Assembly: GCA_023333565.1 (NCBI GenBank)
Contig: JAJKFH010001031.1
Coordinates: forward strand, 80,774-144,773
Reading direction: 5' to 3'
Origin: Puffinus mauretanicus
Taxonomy: Eukaryota > Chordata > Aves > Procellariiformes > Procellariidae
DNA: 64,000 bases
The notes beneath the pieces were generated by a model. The model was not told the origin of the DNA, searched no databases, and was given only the letters and a program-made list of their open reading frames with translations. A program made the translations under genes and the position numbers. Positions within the stretch are counted from its first letter, which is position 1, and each line of letters opens with the position of its first letter. Of this stretch, positions 13,501 through 25,452 are shown piece after piece.

Positions 13501-15537
13501 AGGATCTGCTTAGAAGCAGCACTGAATCTAGAGGAAACTGTCTAGGTCACAAAAACAGGACTCAGAGCATACTGAATAGTGCTACTTTTCTTTAAGTTAC
13601 ATCTAAGAGATCTGGGATTGGGCATACAAAAAAAAAAAAAGGAAAAAGAGGTGACTGCTCTCTTATCTAAGTCTTTCTGTTACCAACTCTAAAACGGGAA
13701 TGACTAAACTCTACCAGCAGTTGTTTTAAAAAAAACAACTTTCTCAAGTACACATAATGTATTGACAAGAACTATTGAAAACCAAGGAGAAAATTAATAA
13801 TATTGTCTTCAGAGCAGACTCTGACTTGTGGGCAGTAAATATTAAACAGAAGCTCATTAACTGAGTGCTGCCTATGCCTATCCTATGCAAAGAGAGTGGA
13901 AAAAACACATGCAATCTGAAATTGAGAAGATTATCATAAATGCAGCCATACAAGGTGATTGAATTACATTGCACAGACAGCCTTCGTTTTCTCATTTTGG
14001 GGTGCTTAACACAATATTAGTAACATTTTCTGGTGCTCATTCCATGCAGTTTGATATTCTAAAGATTTCTATATATATATTTGTACAAACTGATCTGGAA
14101 GAATTAAAGCCCATGAAAACACTGGATCTCCATACAGGTTGTCTTCCAAGAGAATCAATCTTGGCCCTTTCCTCTTGTCTATGGTGATGGCCACATAGCG
14201 ACTATTTTGTGCTCAAGTGTTACATGAGATACTGGTCCCCTCTGTTCTAGGAGGTCTTGTCAGGGTAAGACCCGTAGTTTTCCCAGTTCTTCTGCCCAAC
14301 ACTGATGTGCCTCTGTGGTGTTGTCTGTGAAAGACCAGGTGCTATTCTGAGTTTGGTCTACCTGAACCACTTCTGTCCACACTTCAACTTGTGTTGAAAA
14401 AGCAGAGTCCAAAGGAAAAAGGAGGTTTGTCCAAGACCTCGAACACCCTTAAACTGCACTCATTCTTCCCTAGGCTGGACATACGCAGACACGCTCAGGA
14501 CAGGGCCATAAAGACCTAGATGGAAAGGGTTGAAGAAAATTATCTCAGGCTTCCTTTCACAGCCTGCAGTGGGAAATCCCAGCAGAGACAAGGCACAGAT
14601 GGGTTTTATTATGACACAGGAAGAATGAAATAGTCCAGTCCATCGCCTTGGGGCATCAATGTTCATCAGGCCACATCGACTTGATTTTCCAGGAAAATGT
14701 CCCTCAGAAGGTCATAGTTAGATGAAGAGAAGAATAAAGGCCAGAGCTGCCCCTGCCTTCATTGCAGTACAAACCCCAGGACCTCCCTGGGGATCCGCTG
14801 GCTCCTGTCCAGGCACCAACATTTCTCAGCTCACGATGTGTTTCACAGGCAGGTCATGCCATGTCTGATCGTTAAAGACGACGTGCCGCAGCGCCTTCAC
14901 TGAGTGCCCACGGGCTTTGGGCCGTTCGGCAAGGCTGAGGCAGACATGTGCCGCCAGTCCTTCAAGTCTTTCACGGCCTCCCTCCAGCTATGCCTTGCCA
15001 CCCGCATCTAGGAGAAAAATTGGAGAGCAGCTAAAACATTTTAGAAGTGTTTTCCCTTCCCCTTCACAGCTTCATGTATGTAAAGGGAAGGATAGTAAAG
15101 CAGAGGGAAAAGAAAGATTAAAGAAGATCTGCACTACATAAATGTATATTGCAATGATATCAAAATACTGATAGATATCCTCCGCCATTTCAGTGAAGCC
15201 ACCAAGGCGAAGGGCTCTGGAGCGGAGTATCGCACCGGGGGACCCTTCCTAAAGTGGAGAGGGGCTGCCCCAGCCCCCCCGAGCTGGAGGATTGAGATCC
15301 TGACGGGCAGCAGCTCTGACTCAGCGTGCACGGGGCAGGAGGGACGGCGGCCAAACCCCCTCACATACAAGAGCAGCCCCCAGAGAGCGCGAGCAACCCA
15401 GAGTGCTGCGACCAGGACGTGGCGCGGCAGTTTGCGCAGGCAGGGCGGGGAGGGCGAGCGGGCAGGGCGCAGCCCCCTCCAGGCTCCAGAGGCTCGCTCA
15501 ACTCGTGGTCATCGCCCTCCCAGAAGAGGACCTAGCC

Positions 15538-16460
15538 ATGGTTTCCACTCGGCCAAAAGCCATCGCAGAAGGAATGTGGCGACCCAGACGGAGCCCCCAC
15601 ACAAGCATACAGCTGTCCAGGCCTCCGGCTGCAGGGGACAGAGCCGCACCCTACCGTCCCTGAGGCAAGGGCAGCACATGGAGGCTCCACAAGAAGCAGA
15701 GGATTCCCTGCCCTCTTGCCACCAGGCAGAAGGAGGGGACCTAAGAGACAGGGGGGAATGGCCTGCTCGGGGCGCCAGGCAAATCCCCTCCCGGCCTCTC
15801 TCACCTTCCCAGTTGCCCTTACACAACAGATATGGGGCTCTGGAACTTGAGGGCCAGGCAAAGGAGGATGTAGGTGAAGGTTCGTCCAGGGGGTTGCCCG
15901 GGGCGAGGCAGTCAGCCCCACGTATTATGACTGCCTCTGCTAAGAAAAAAAGGAGGGTAATTGTCCTAGGCGATTCCCTTCTGAGGGGGACAGAGGGCCC
16001 AATATGCCAACCAGACCCATCCCACAGGGAAGTCTGCTGCCTCCCTGGGGCCGGGTTAGAGACGTTACTAGGAAACTCCCTGGTCTGGTGCGGCCCTCTG
16101 ATGATTACCCACTGTTGGTTATACAGGCTGGCAGTGAGGAGGTTGCGGAGGGAAGTCCAAAAACGGTCAAAAAGGACTTCAGGGCACCGGGGCGATTGGT
16201 TGAAGGATCAGGAGCACAGGTAGTGTTTTCCTCAATCCCTTCAGTGGCCGGGAAGAAATACTGAAAGGAACAGGAAAACACACCTGATTAACATGTGGCT
16301 CAAAGGCTGGTGCCATCAGTGGAATTTTGCCTTTTTTGGTCATGGGGAGGTTTACATGGCACTGGGCCTGCTGGCAACAGATGGAGTTCAGCTGTCTCAC
16401 AGGGGGAAAAGGATTCTCACTCATGAGTTGGCGGGGCTCATCGAAAGGGCTTTAAACTAG
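15538..16460 (+). pseudogene. CR1 ORF1 relic with GDSL-esterase-like domain
   Basis: ORF1 of CR1 elements encodes a nucleic-acid-associated protein that in many members ends in an SGNH/GDSL esterase-like domain. The reading begins with MVSTR at 15538. It soon shifts frame (about 15575) into a frame with a VATQTEPP stretch and a basic run ending in KKKRR, followed by the core VIVLGDSLLRGTEG near 15955-15995. A second shift near 16045 moves into a frame with PLLVIQAGSEEV and VVFSSIPSV, and a third near 16250 leads to the end LTHELAGLIERALN and a TAG at 16458-16460. The GDSL block carries the presumed catalytic serine. With at least three frameshifts the protein cannot be made. The start is inferred from the MVSTR context. 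Confidence 0.75.
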
Positions 16461-16507
16461 GTTTGAAGGGGGAAGGGGATAAAACCAGGCTCACCAGAGA
16501 TGAGCCA

Positions 16508-19293
16508 ATGTTAGAGGCGAAATCGATAGCCCAGCGCAAGTGCATCTACACCAATGCACGCAGCATGGGCGGCAAACAGGAGGAGCTGGAAACCATTGTG
16601 CAGTGGGACTGCTATGACTTAGTTGCCATCACAGAAACACGGTAGGATGACTCTCATGACTGGAATGCTGCAATGGATGCTATAAGTTCTTCAGAAGGGA
16701 CAGGCGAGGAAGGAGAGGCAGTGGGGTGGCTCTGTATGTTAGGGAGTGTTTTGATTGTATAGAGCTCAACGATTGCAATGATAAGGTCGAGTGCTTATGG
16801 GTAAGGATGAGGGGGAAGGCCAACAACACTGGGAGTCTGTTATAGACCACCTAACCAGGATGAATAGGCAGATGAAGCATTCTGCAAATGGCTGGCAGAA
16901 GTCTCACAATCGCTAGCCCTTGTTCTCATGGGGGACTTCAACTTACTGGACGTCTGCTGGAAATACAACACGGCAGAGAGGAAACAGTCGAGGAGGTTCC
17001 TGGAGTGTGTGGAAGATAACTTCCTGACGCAGCTGGTAAGTGAGCCCACCAGGGGAGGTGCCTCGCTTGACCTGCTGTTCACAAACAGAGAAGGACTGGT
17101 GGGAGATGTGGTGGTCGGAGGCCATCTTGGGCTTAGCAACCATGCAATGATAGAATTCTCGATTCTTGGTGAAGTAAAGAGGGGGACCAGCAAAACCACT
17201 ACCATGGACTTCCGAAGGGCAAACTTTGGCCTGCTCAGGACAGTGGTTGAGAGAGTCCCTTGGGAGACAGTCCTGAAGGGCAAAGGGGTCCAGGAAGGCT
17301 GGACATTCTTCAAGAAGGAAGTCTTAAAGGCGCAGAAGCGGGCTGTCCCCATGTGCCTTAAGAAGAACTGGCAGGGAAGATGACCGGCCTGGCTGAACGG
17401 GGAGCTCTTGCTGGGACTCAGGAAAAAAAAGGAGAGTTTACCACTTGTGGAGAGTTTTCCACTTTGTGGAAAAAGGGGCAGGCAACTCAAGAAGAGTACA
17501 GGAATCTCATTAGGTCATGCAGAGAGGAAATTAGAAAGGCAAAAGCCCAGCAATCTGGCCACTGTTATGAGAGATAACAAAAAATGTTTTTACAAATACA
17601 TTAACAACAAAAAGAGAGCCAAGGAGAATCTCCATTCTTTATTGGATGTGAGGGGAACATTGCACCAAGGATGAGGAAGAGGCTGAGGTACTTGATGCCG
17701 CCTTTCCCTCAGTCTTTAATAGTCAGACCAGTTATCCTCAGGGTACTCAGCCCCCTGAGCTGGAAGACAGGCACGGTAAGCAGGATAAACCCCCATAATC
17801 CAAGAGGAAGTAGTTAACGACCTGCTACGCCACCTGGATGCTCACAAGTCTATAGGGCCAGATGGGATCCACCTGAGGGTACTGAGGGAGCTGGCGGAGG
17901 AGCTTGCTGAACCACTTTCCATTATTTAGCAGCAGTCCTGGTTAACTGGGGAGGACCCGGACAACTGGAGGCTTGCCAGTGTGACGCCCATCTACAAGAA
18001 GGGCTGGAAGGAGGATCCGGGGAAACACAGGCCGGTCAGCCTGACCTCGGTGCCGGGGAAGATTATGGAGCGGTTCATCCTGAGGGCGCTCACAAGGCCT
18101 GTGCAGGACAACCAGGGGATAAGGCCCAGCCAGCACAGGTTCATGGAAGGCAGGTCCTGCTTGACCAACCTGATCTCCTTCTATGACCAGGTGACCTGCC
18201 TAGTGGATGAGGGAAAGGCTGTGGATGTGGTCTACCTGGACTTCAGTAAAGTCTTTGACACTGTCTCCCACAGCATTCTCCTAGAGAAGCTGGCGGCTTA
18301 GACAGGTACACTCTTCACTGGGTGAAAAACTGGCGGGATGGCGGAGCCCAGAGTTGTGGTGAATGGAGTTAAATCCAGTTGGCGGCCAGTCACAAGCGGT
18401 GTTCCCCAGGGCTCAGTTTTGGGGACAGTCCTGTTCAATATCTTTATCAACGATCTGGATGAGGGAATTGAGTGCTCCCTCAGTAAGTTTGCAGGTGACA
18501 CCAAGTTGGGCGGGAGTGTTGATCGGCTGGAGGGTAGGAAGGCTCTGCAGAAAGACCTGGACAGGCTGGATCGATGGGCTGAGGTCAACTGTATGAGGTT
18601 CAACAAGGCCAACTGCTGGGTCCTGCACTTTTTGGCCACAACAACTCCATGCAACGCTACAGACTTGGGGAAGAGTGGCTGGAAAGCTGCCCAGAGGAAA
18701 AGGACCTGGGGGTGCTGGTTGACAGCCGGCTGAACATGAGCCGGCAGTGTGCCCAGGTGGCCAAGAAGACCAACGACATCCCGGCCTGTATCACAAATAG
18801 TGTGGCCAGCAGGAGCAGGGAGGTGATCGTGCCCCTGTACTCGGCACTGGTGAGGCTGCACCTCGAATCCTGTGTTCAGTTCTGGGCCCCTCACTCCAAG
18901 AAGGACATTGAGGTGCTGGAGCGTGTCCAGAAAAGGGCAATGAAGCTGGTGAAGGGCCTGGAGCACAAGTCTGATGAGGAGCGACTGAGGGAACTGGGAC
19001 TGTTTAGTCTGGAGAAGAGGAGGCTGTGGGGAGACCTTAGCGTGCTCTACAACTATCTGGAAGGAGGTTGTAGCGAGGTGGGTGTTGGTTTCTTCTCCCA
19101 AGTAACTGGCGATAGGACGAGAAGAAATGGCCTCAAGTTGCACCAAGGGAGATTTAGATTGGACATTAGGAAAAATTTCTTTACTGAAAGAGTGGTTAAA
19201 CATTGGACCAGGCTGCCCAGCGAAGTGGTTGAGTCACCATCCCTGGAAGTATTTAAAAGACGTGTAGATGTGGCACTTAGGGACATGGTTTAG
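16508..19293 (+). pseudogene. CR1 ORF2 relic (endonuclease and reverse transcriptase)
   Basis: ORF2 would encode the endonuclease and reverse transcriptase that carry out target-primed insertion. The endonuclease part is recognisable from IYTNARSM and DLVAITET (about 16545-16640), then MGDFN at 16928 and SNHAMIEF near 17137, which contain the acidic and histidine catalytic positions. The reverse transcriptase part shows YKKG, HRPVSLTS, a palm motif LDFSKVFDTVSH near 18236, [10 protein letters not shown] near 18395 and the catalytic box at 18488-18499. That box reads FAGD in place of FADD, through a GGT codon at 18494-18496, so the enzyme would be inactive. Other lesions are stops at 16643 and 17381, a break at about 18299 and a frameshift near 18640. 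The last segment, from 18649 to the TAG at 19291-19293, is open. Confidence 0.85.
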
Positions 19294-19370
19294 TGGGCAT
19301 GGTGGTGTTGGGTTGACGGTTGGACTCGATGATCTTAGAGGTCTTTTCCAACCTTAAGGATTCTATGATT

Positions 19371-22300
19371 ATATGTGGTTTTTCCACTTCTTGTACCTTT
19401 AGGAATTTTAAAATAGCACAAGCCTCTTTTCAGGTTTTTTCCCCCCAGAGTTATGCCTCATGACCTGCAACCTGCTTTCTGTTCAGCTGGTGAGTATTTC
19501 TAGGCAAGTCATACTCCATTCTGCTGCTTCTATTTTCTTCCTGACACTCTCTCCTGCAAAACTAGAAAATATTTTACCTTCCTTGCTAATCAGCCAGTAC
19601 CTTAATAGCCAAGTACAAGAAAAGGCTCTTATTAAAATAAGCTATTTTGAAAAGTGTAAAGAAAGAATACAGACTAAAGAAAAACACAAAGCTGGGCACA
19701 AGTCCACCAAGAGCAGTTTGTTTGTTTGTTATAAAGCTTTGAAGCTGGTAATCTCTAACAAGCCCTCCATATTAATCATGCTCACACTCTGTCCACCGCA
19801 AACAGGATTGTTGACTCAATACAACTTTTTAGAATGTTATTGAGTAATGTGTTTCTTGTCGTGCTGAAGCTTAATGTCCTTCCTTCATGCAGATCTGCTT
19901 TCTTTTGTGGTGGTGTTAGCACACTGAGAAATCACTTCATGCTTTATATTTTACAACTTTCCCAATAACATATAGCTCTTCTTATTGTTGGTCTGATTAG
20001 CTCAAGGACTCTTCTGATCTTACCAGCCTTTCAAAGTTTTGCTGGGGTGTTTCAAATAGTTATTTTGATCCTGAGCAAGGTGTGAATCATTTGAAAGAAC
20101 TCCTCTCTCACTTAACTACAATCTTGAGAAGTCATTTAGTCTCCAATTGGAATCCTATTTTAATTTCTGTATGAATATTATAACGACACTAAAGACCACA
20201 ACAGTGATAACTAATTGCCATAAAGACGATACATAGTAAAAAAAAAAACCCACTGGCAACACCTGAGAAACGCCGGGTTTTCCTCATCATCACTTGTGTG
20301 TGTTGTGAAATAGGCGGTGGGCCGTGACAGCAGAGGTGGCCAGGCATCTCTCCTGATATTCAGGAAGTAGATTTGCAGAATATACTAGTCTTTTTACAAG
20401 GCAAAGGATCATTTTTCTTCTGGCAGACACTTTTCTCAGTATATTAGTACATCCCAAGCCCTGCCCTCTAGAGTTGAGAGATGGACCAGCATCATAAGCT
20501 GACCATACGTGTTATTATTTGAAAAGCATCCAGCACAACAAAACCTGAATTCAGATTGAGGGTCTGGCATAGTAGTAACATAAATAATTGTCATTCACTG
20601 TGAATCCCCTTTCCCAAGAGTATATTGGGAAAACTCATCAAGTGACTCTTATGCTTCCATCTAAGCACTCACAATAAATATTTGCAGGTCTGAGTCCCCA
20701 TTTTGTGGCAGGTCCAACCTAATTTACTTTGTCTATTTGAACTGGGGAGGGACATATAGCAGTGCTGCCTATGTGTCCTGTTGCTGCTTCTCCCACCTGG
20801 GTCCCAGGGTCCCCTTCTGCTTTCCAGATAAGGTGGCTTGAGCACTAACACCAGATACAGTATAAAAAATAAGTGTCCATACTTCAATTTAAGCAGAGAA
20901 AATAAGATGAAGAGGAGGGAATGAAAAGATGTGTCTGAGCAAAGACACTTTAATATCAAGGGGTTTTTTTGAATAACACAGCAGCTGAGAAGAGACCAAA
21001 TCCTGTCAGAGGTACCTAACACAGACACTCTGAACGTTGCTTCTCAGTTAGGTGGTTTATCATTTTAATACTTCTCCTCTGGGTACACTAAATCAAACCA
21101 GAGCGATATTCTACAGCATCTTGGCTCAGCCAGTCTCCTGGACATGAAGGGCCTCTAGTGGCTGATGGTCTCACTGTAGTAAAAATAACTCCTAACTCAG
21201 GTTTTCAAAGTATTAACATCAGCCATTTCAAGGTGACACTTTCTCTCTGCCTATTGTCTTTCATACAGTCTTAATGAACAAAGAAGCCTTTGGCAGAAGG
21301 ATACTAAAATATAGGATGCTGATGCTATTCCACATGTGAAAGAGTGACATGGAAGGCCAGAGACTGAGCCACACCATTTCAGGCCACCAAAGTATTACAT
21401 ATGCATGGGTCTCCCTTATACAGTCTTCCTGTATCCTTAACATCCCTCACCTGCACTGGAGTTAGAAGACCTTACGTTTCAGAAATGTCCAAAAAATTAT
21501 TTTTTAACAGCTGACAGATGCCTAATTGATTCAGCTTGTAAGACAGAGGATAAGAGATTATTTAATTGCACTCTGCACACATGGCTAACAGACAGCTGAT
21601 GGTAGCACATTATTTCAGTATAGCAGAGAAAGGCAAGATAGAAGAAGTTTGAAGCTGAAGTCAGCAAAGCTCAAACTGGAAATAACACAGGATTAACAGA
21701 AAGAACAATTAAGCATTTAAAGAGATAACAAGATAAAAAAAATTCCAAGTGGTGGAAAACAAGCATCAACAGTGGTTGGCTTTCTAAAATTACCTAAACC
21801 CAGCAGGTCAAAACCTAGTTAGGGCTAAATGAAATGTCACTAGGCAAAATTCTCTGATCTATTTTTTTAGGACAGGAGAGACTAAATGACCTTATCTGGG
21901 CTAAAAAAGGATTAAAATCTTTACTATTATCTGAGATATGAGATTAGTGATAGGAAGGGAGGAAGAAAACAGGAAAAATTGAAAACACAGGGGACACAAA
22001 GCATTAGGGAACTAGCAAAATACATCAAGCAAATAAATCACAGATTTATTCATCTGAGAAAGGCTTCAGCAAGTGAACTGTCATTACTGCAGGGTAGACA
22101 GTGTAATATGAAGGGACAAGGACATTCATTTCACTTCGAGACAGCCCATAGGATTCATCATCCCAAGATACAAAAGTCAACAAGTCTGATGTAAATGCCT
22201 TGTAGGTTAAAGTGAATTAGAGCTCATCTAGATCTAGGCATTGTTATTGGCATTATGGGAAATAAGCACAGACTCTCACACATGATGGTCTTACTTGGCA

Positions 22301-24494
22301 ACTGCTATGGGGCAGCAGTTGGACAAGAAACCCAAAAAGTGTGCAAAGAAACCATACCCAACAAAAAAAAACAGTAACCATCTCTGAGCCACCAGGATCT
22401 TTCAGGCTAACCTTGTTTTAAATGTTTCCCCAGTTGCAAAAGGTTTTTCAGTTAAAAGGTCAATCTAATTTTAAGCATTATTTCCTGTTTCTGATCAAAT
22501 GTTTTGGTCAGGCTGGTTCAGGCCTGCTCTTTTCTTTTTTAAAAGAGAAAGAATCCTGCTGAATACAGTAATTGTTAATAAAAAATAGCATACACTTCAC
22601 AGATGAATAAGGTATTATGTAGCCAAGATGTGAAATTCTGAAGGTTTCAGTACAATTCTCTTATTCACAAATACAATTATTTTCCAAAAAACACAAGCAA
22701 AATGTTCCAAAATGTGTTTGATAAGACTAAATGCACGAGCCTAGACATTTAGGACTCACCTTGCTGTCTGTGTTTAGAGTTCAGAGTACAAACATGAAGG
22801 ATATACATGTATATACATATTTTAATAAATACTGGTTTTCCACTCTGGAAGCCCTGTTTGTCCTGACACTTTTGTCATTTCAGCTTAGATTTTTTGTACT
22901 TTTCTCTGCATGTCTGCTAAATTAACAGTGTCCTGTATGGAAATTAAATTACTATCATGGATCTTAGTGGGAGTGACAGTTATTGGCAGAGGATGGGGGA
23001 TATAATAACCCTCTACCTATTTCTGGGATTTTAAATGGCTGACGGATCCTAAGTGCACTGTTACAGCAAGTCACTCTGGGCTATTTTAATCACCTGCAAA
23101 TGCAAGGAAAAGTGTGTCCTGTAATAGTCCGCTTTCAGGGGAATTGACGTTGAACCTTTAAATTGATTTAAGAATAAAGCAGAGAGCTATCTGGTGCCAT
23201 CACATTGTAGGTCACTGTTAGTCCTGGTTAGCAGAGGGTAGCAAGCTGACTTTATAAGCCAGCATAAAACACACCTTTACCTACAGGAGGTTGTGCTGTG
23301 GATTAATATTATCCTTCCAAAACCAGGATTCAGGCAGCAAGTTAGCTAGCAAACACCAAAGGGACCTGCAGCTAGATCTTTGCGACAGACCTAACTAGGC
23401 TAGGGCATAGACTTGAGCACGGGAATGGGGTCTGGCCACCCCAAGTGCATAAGTATTAGGGTGCTCCCCAGCACAGCCAGCCTACACCTAAGGCAGTGCC
23501 CAGGCACAGCCCTGGGGAAGGCATAGGACAGAGACCCTTCACAAAAGACCATATACAGAAGGCCAGGCAGTTTCACTGGTAGATTGGGATTTTTGCAGTA
23601 TAAAGATCCCATCCAAACCCCAGACGTGATCTCCATGTTCATCTGTGGAACGTCATCACAGACACAGTGACCATGCGTGTGCATCTTCCTTGCCCTCGAT
23701 ACCGCCCAGGATTACCCCGAGCGGTGAATTCTCTAGCATTTGCCACTTGCTGCCCTAAGAAGAGAAGACAAAGTTATGAAAGAGGATTTTTTTTCCCAAT
23801 TAAACTGTTGAAAATATCAGCTGTGAAAATTGTGCAAGGTGTTTCCCTCCCACTGCCCTACCTCCCAGACAAAAAAAAAACAAATTTGACTGAATCAACT
23901 GAAAAAATAGGATGGAATGAGTGAAGGGAAAGCAGTAATTTCCACACATGGAAATAGGAGCAATCAAGAGCATGGCTTATGAAATGGAACATTTGACTGT
24001 GCTGCACTTCTACGAAAAGAGTATCGAAAGCATAAAGAACATCAAATGATTAACACCACCATACAAAAAAGAGCAATACTTTGAAAAATGGGATCAGCTA
24101 AAAAAATGAAATCTAGGCACAACTGGGGAGACATACCACACAGTCCTTCCATTGCATGTCACATTTGCAAAGCTTTGGTTGCAATCCTGACACGATGATC
24201 CTGCTTCTGGAAATATATCAGCAAATTGAAAGTATCCAGAGGAGTCCAGGCAGCAAATACAGGCAGAGGTCTAGCAATTGTGTGAGGAAACACCAAAAAA
24301 AAATTGGGTTTGTTTAACCAAGAAAAGACTAGGAGACAATAAAACATTCTTCAAATATCTGAAAAGGAGGAAAGTGAGAAATTCTTCTCTGTATTCACCA
24401 GAAATGGGGTTGGGAATGATGGGCTTATACTGCAGCAAAGTTTTGACCATGAGGAAAGCTCTAACAGAAAGGCTAGTTAAGCATTAGCAATAGG
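19371..24494. other. Intergenic DNA between two CR1 copies, no gene recognised
   Basis: Nothing in this stretch resembles a known coding exon, RNA gene or repeat family that I can name. It is AT-rich with short homopolymers (for example A at about 20239-20248) and an AT-rich TATACATGTATATACAT segment near 22800. Open frames on both strands are short and of random composition. Confidence 0.65.
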
Positions 24495-25452
24495 GGGCCG
24501 CTCCTGTTCAATATCTTTATCAATGATCTGGATGAGGGGATCGAGTGCTCCCTCAGTAAGCTTGCAGATGACACCAAGCTGGGCGGGAATGTTGATCTGC
24601 TGGAGGGTAGGAAGGCTCTGCAGAGGGACCTGGACAGGCTGGATCGATGGGCTGAGGCCAATTGTATGACGCTCAACAAGCTCAAGTGCCGGGTCCTGCA
24701 CTTGGGCCACAACAACCCCAGGCAACGCTACAGGCTTGGGGAAGAGTGGCTGGAAAGCTGCCCAGGGGAAAAGGACCTGGGGGTGCTGGTTGACAGCCGG
24801 CTGAACATGAGCCGGCAGTGTGCCCAGGTGGCCAAGAAGGCCAAAGGCATCTTGGCCTGTATTAGAAATAGTGTGGCCAGCAGGACTAGGGAGGTGATCG
24901 TGCCCCTGTACTCGGCACTGGTGAGGCTGCATCTTGAATACTGTATTCGGTTTTGGGCCCCTCACTACAAGAAGGACATTGAGGTGCTGGAGCGTGTCCA
25001 GAGAAGGGCAATGAAGCTGGTGAAGGGCCTGGAGCACAAGTCTGATGAGGAGCGGCTGAGGGAACTGGGACTGTTTAGTCTGGAGAAGAGGAGGCTGTAG
25101 GGAGACCTTAGCGCGCTCTACAACTATCTGGAAGGAGGTTGTAGCGAGGTGGGTGTTGGTCTCTTCTCCCAAGTAACAAGCGATAGGATGAGAGGAAATG
25201 GCCTCAAGTTGTGCCAAGGGAGGTTTAGATTGGACATTAGGAGAAATTTCTTTACTGAAAGAGTGGTCAGGCCTTGGACCAGGCTGCCCAGGGAAGTGGT
25301 TGAGTCACCATCCCTGGAAGTATTTAAAAGAAGTGTAGATGAGGCGCTTAGGACATGGTGTAGTGGGCATGGTGGTGTTGGGTTGACGGTTGGACTCGAT
25401 GATCTTAGAGGTCTTTTCCAACCTTAAGGATTCTGTGATTCTATTCTATGAT
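24495..25452 (+). mobile_element. CR1 LINE, 5'-truncated 3' fragment
   Basis: The fragment begins abruptly inside the reverse transcriptase region (CTGTTCAATATC at 24504) and runs to the CR1 tail with repeated ATTCT motifs at about 25430-25452. By eye it matches the end of the CR1 copy at 15.2-19.4 kb at roughly nine bases in ten, so both belong to one subfamily. Abrupt 5' truncation is the normal result of incomplete reverse transcription. Junction bases just before 24504 do not match the other copy, so the start is accurate to about ten bases. I saw no clear target-site duplication. Confidence 0.92.
24504..25364 (+). pseudogene. CR1 ORF2 C-terminal fragment
   Basis: This is the C-terminal third of the CR1 reverse transcriptase, beginning at [12 protein letters not shown]. 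The catalytic box is preserved as LADD at 24561-24572, so this copy keeps both aspartates, unlike the longer copy. The frame is open to a TAG at 25098-25100, where the sister copy has a tryptophan TGG. It then continues in the same frame to a one-base deletion near 25350, which bypasses the usual end. Without its N-terminal parts it is non-functional. Confidence 0.8.

Larger units (their letters stand above)
1..15189. other. Intergenic AT-rich DNA, no gene recognised
   Basis: No open segment here reads like a known protein, and none has a convincing set of splice signals; the longest open frames (about 60-180 codons) have the unstructured composition of chance frames. The stretch holds homopolymer tracts (A at 9-22, T near 1987, T near 13158, A near 13628), a G-rich run at 6051-6074, an inverted repeat at 8473-8555 and a 25-bp alternating purine-pyrimidine tract at 10528-10552, listed separately. 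I see no tRNA-like B box and no CR1 tail in either orientation. Old unrecognisable repeats or distant enhancers cannot be excluded by eye. Confidence 0.7.
15190..19370 (+). mobile_element. CR1 LINE retrotransposon, nearly full length, degenerate
   Basis: A GC-rich 5' region, an ORF1 relic, an ORF2 relic and the typical CR1 3' end follow in order on the + strand. The 3' end has the TTGGACTCGATGATCTTAGA block and stops at a GATTCTATGATT-like tail at about 19359-19370. CR1 elements lack a poly-A tail and usually end in such a short repeated motif. At about 4.2 kb this copy is close to the 4.5 kb of a complete CR1, whereas most genomic copies are truncated to a few hundred bases. The 5' boundary is approximate, set where base composition jumps to GC-rich. 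Frameshifts and stops in both frames mean it cannot move on its own. Confidence 0.9.

Noticed and set aside
18298..19203. 301-codon antisense open frame in the CR1, with a similar one at 24477-25217 in the second copy
   Set aside because: Antisense codons align exactly with the sense ORF2 codons, so the frame stays open simply because sense ORF2 avoids TTA, CTA and TCA codons. Similarity between copies reflects shared CR1 ancestry.
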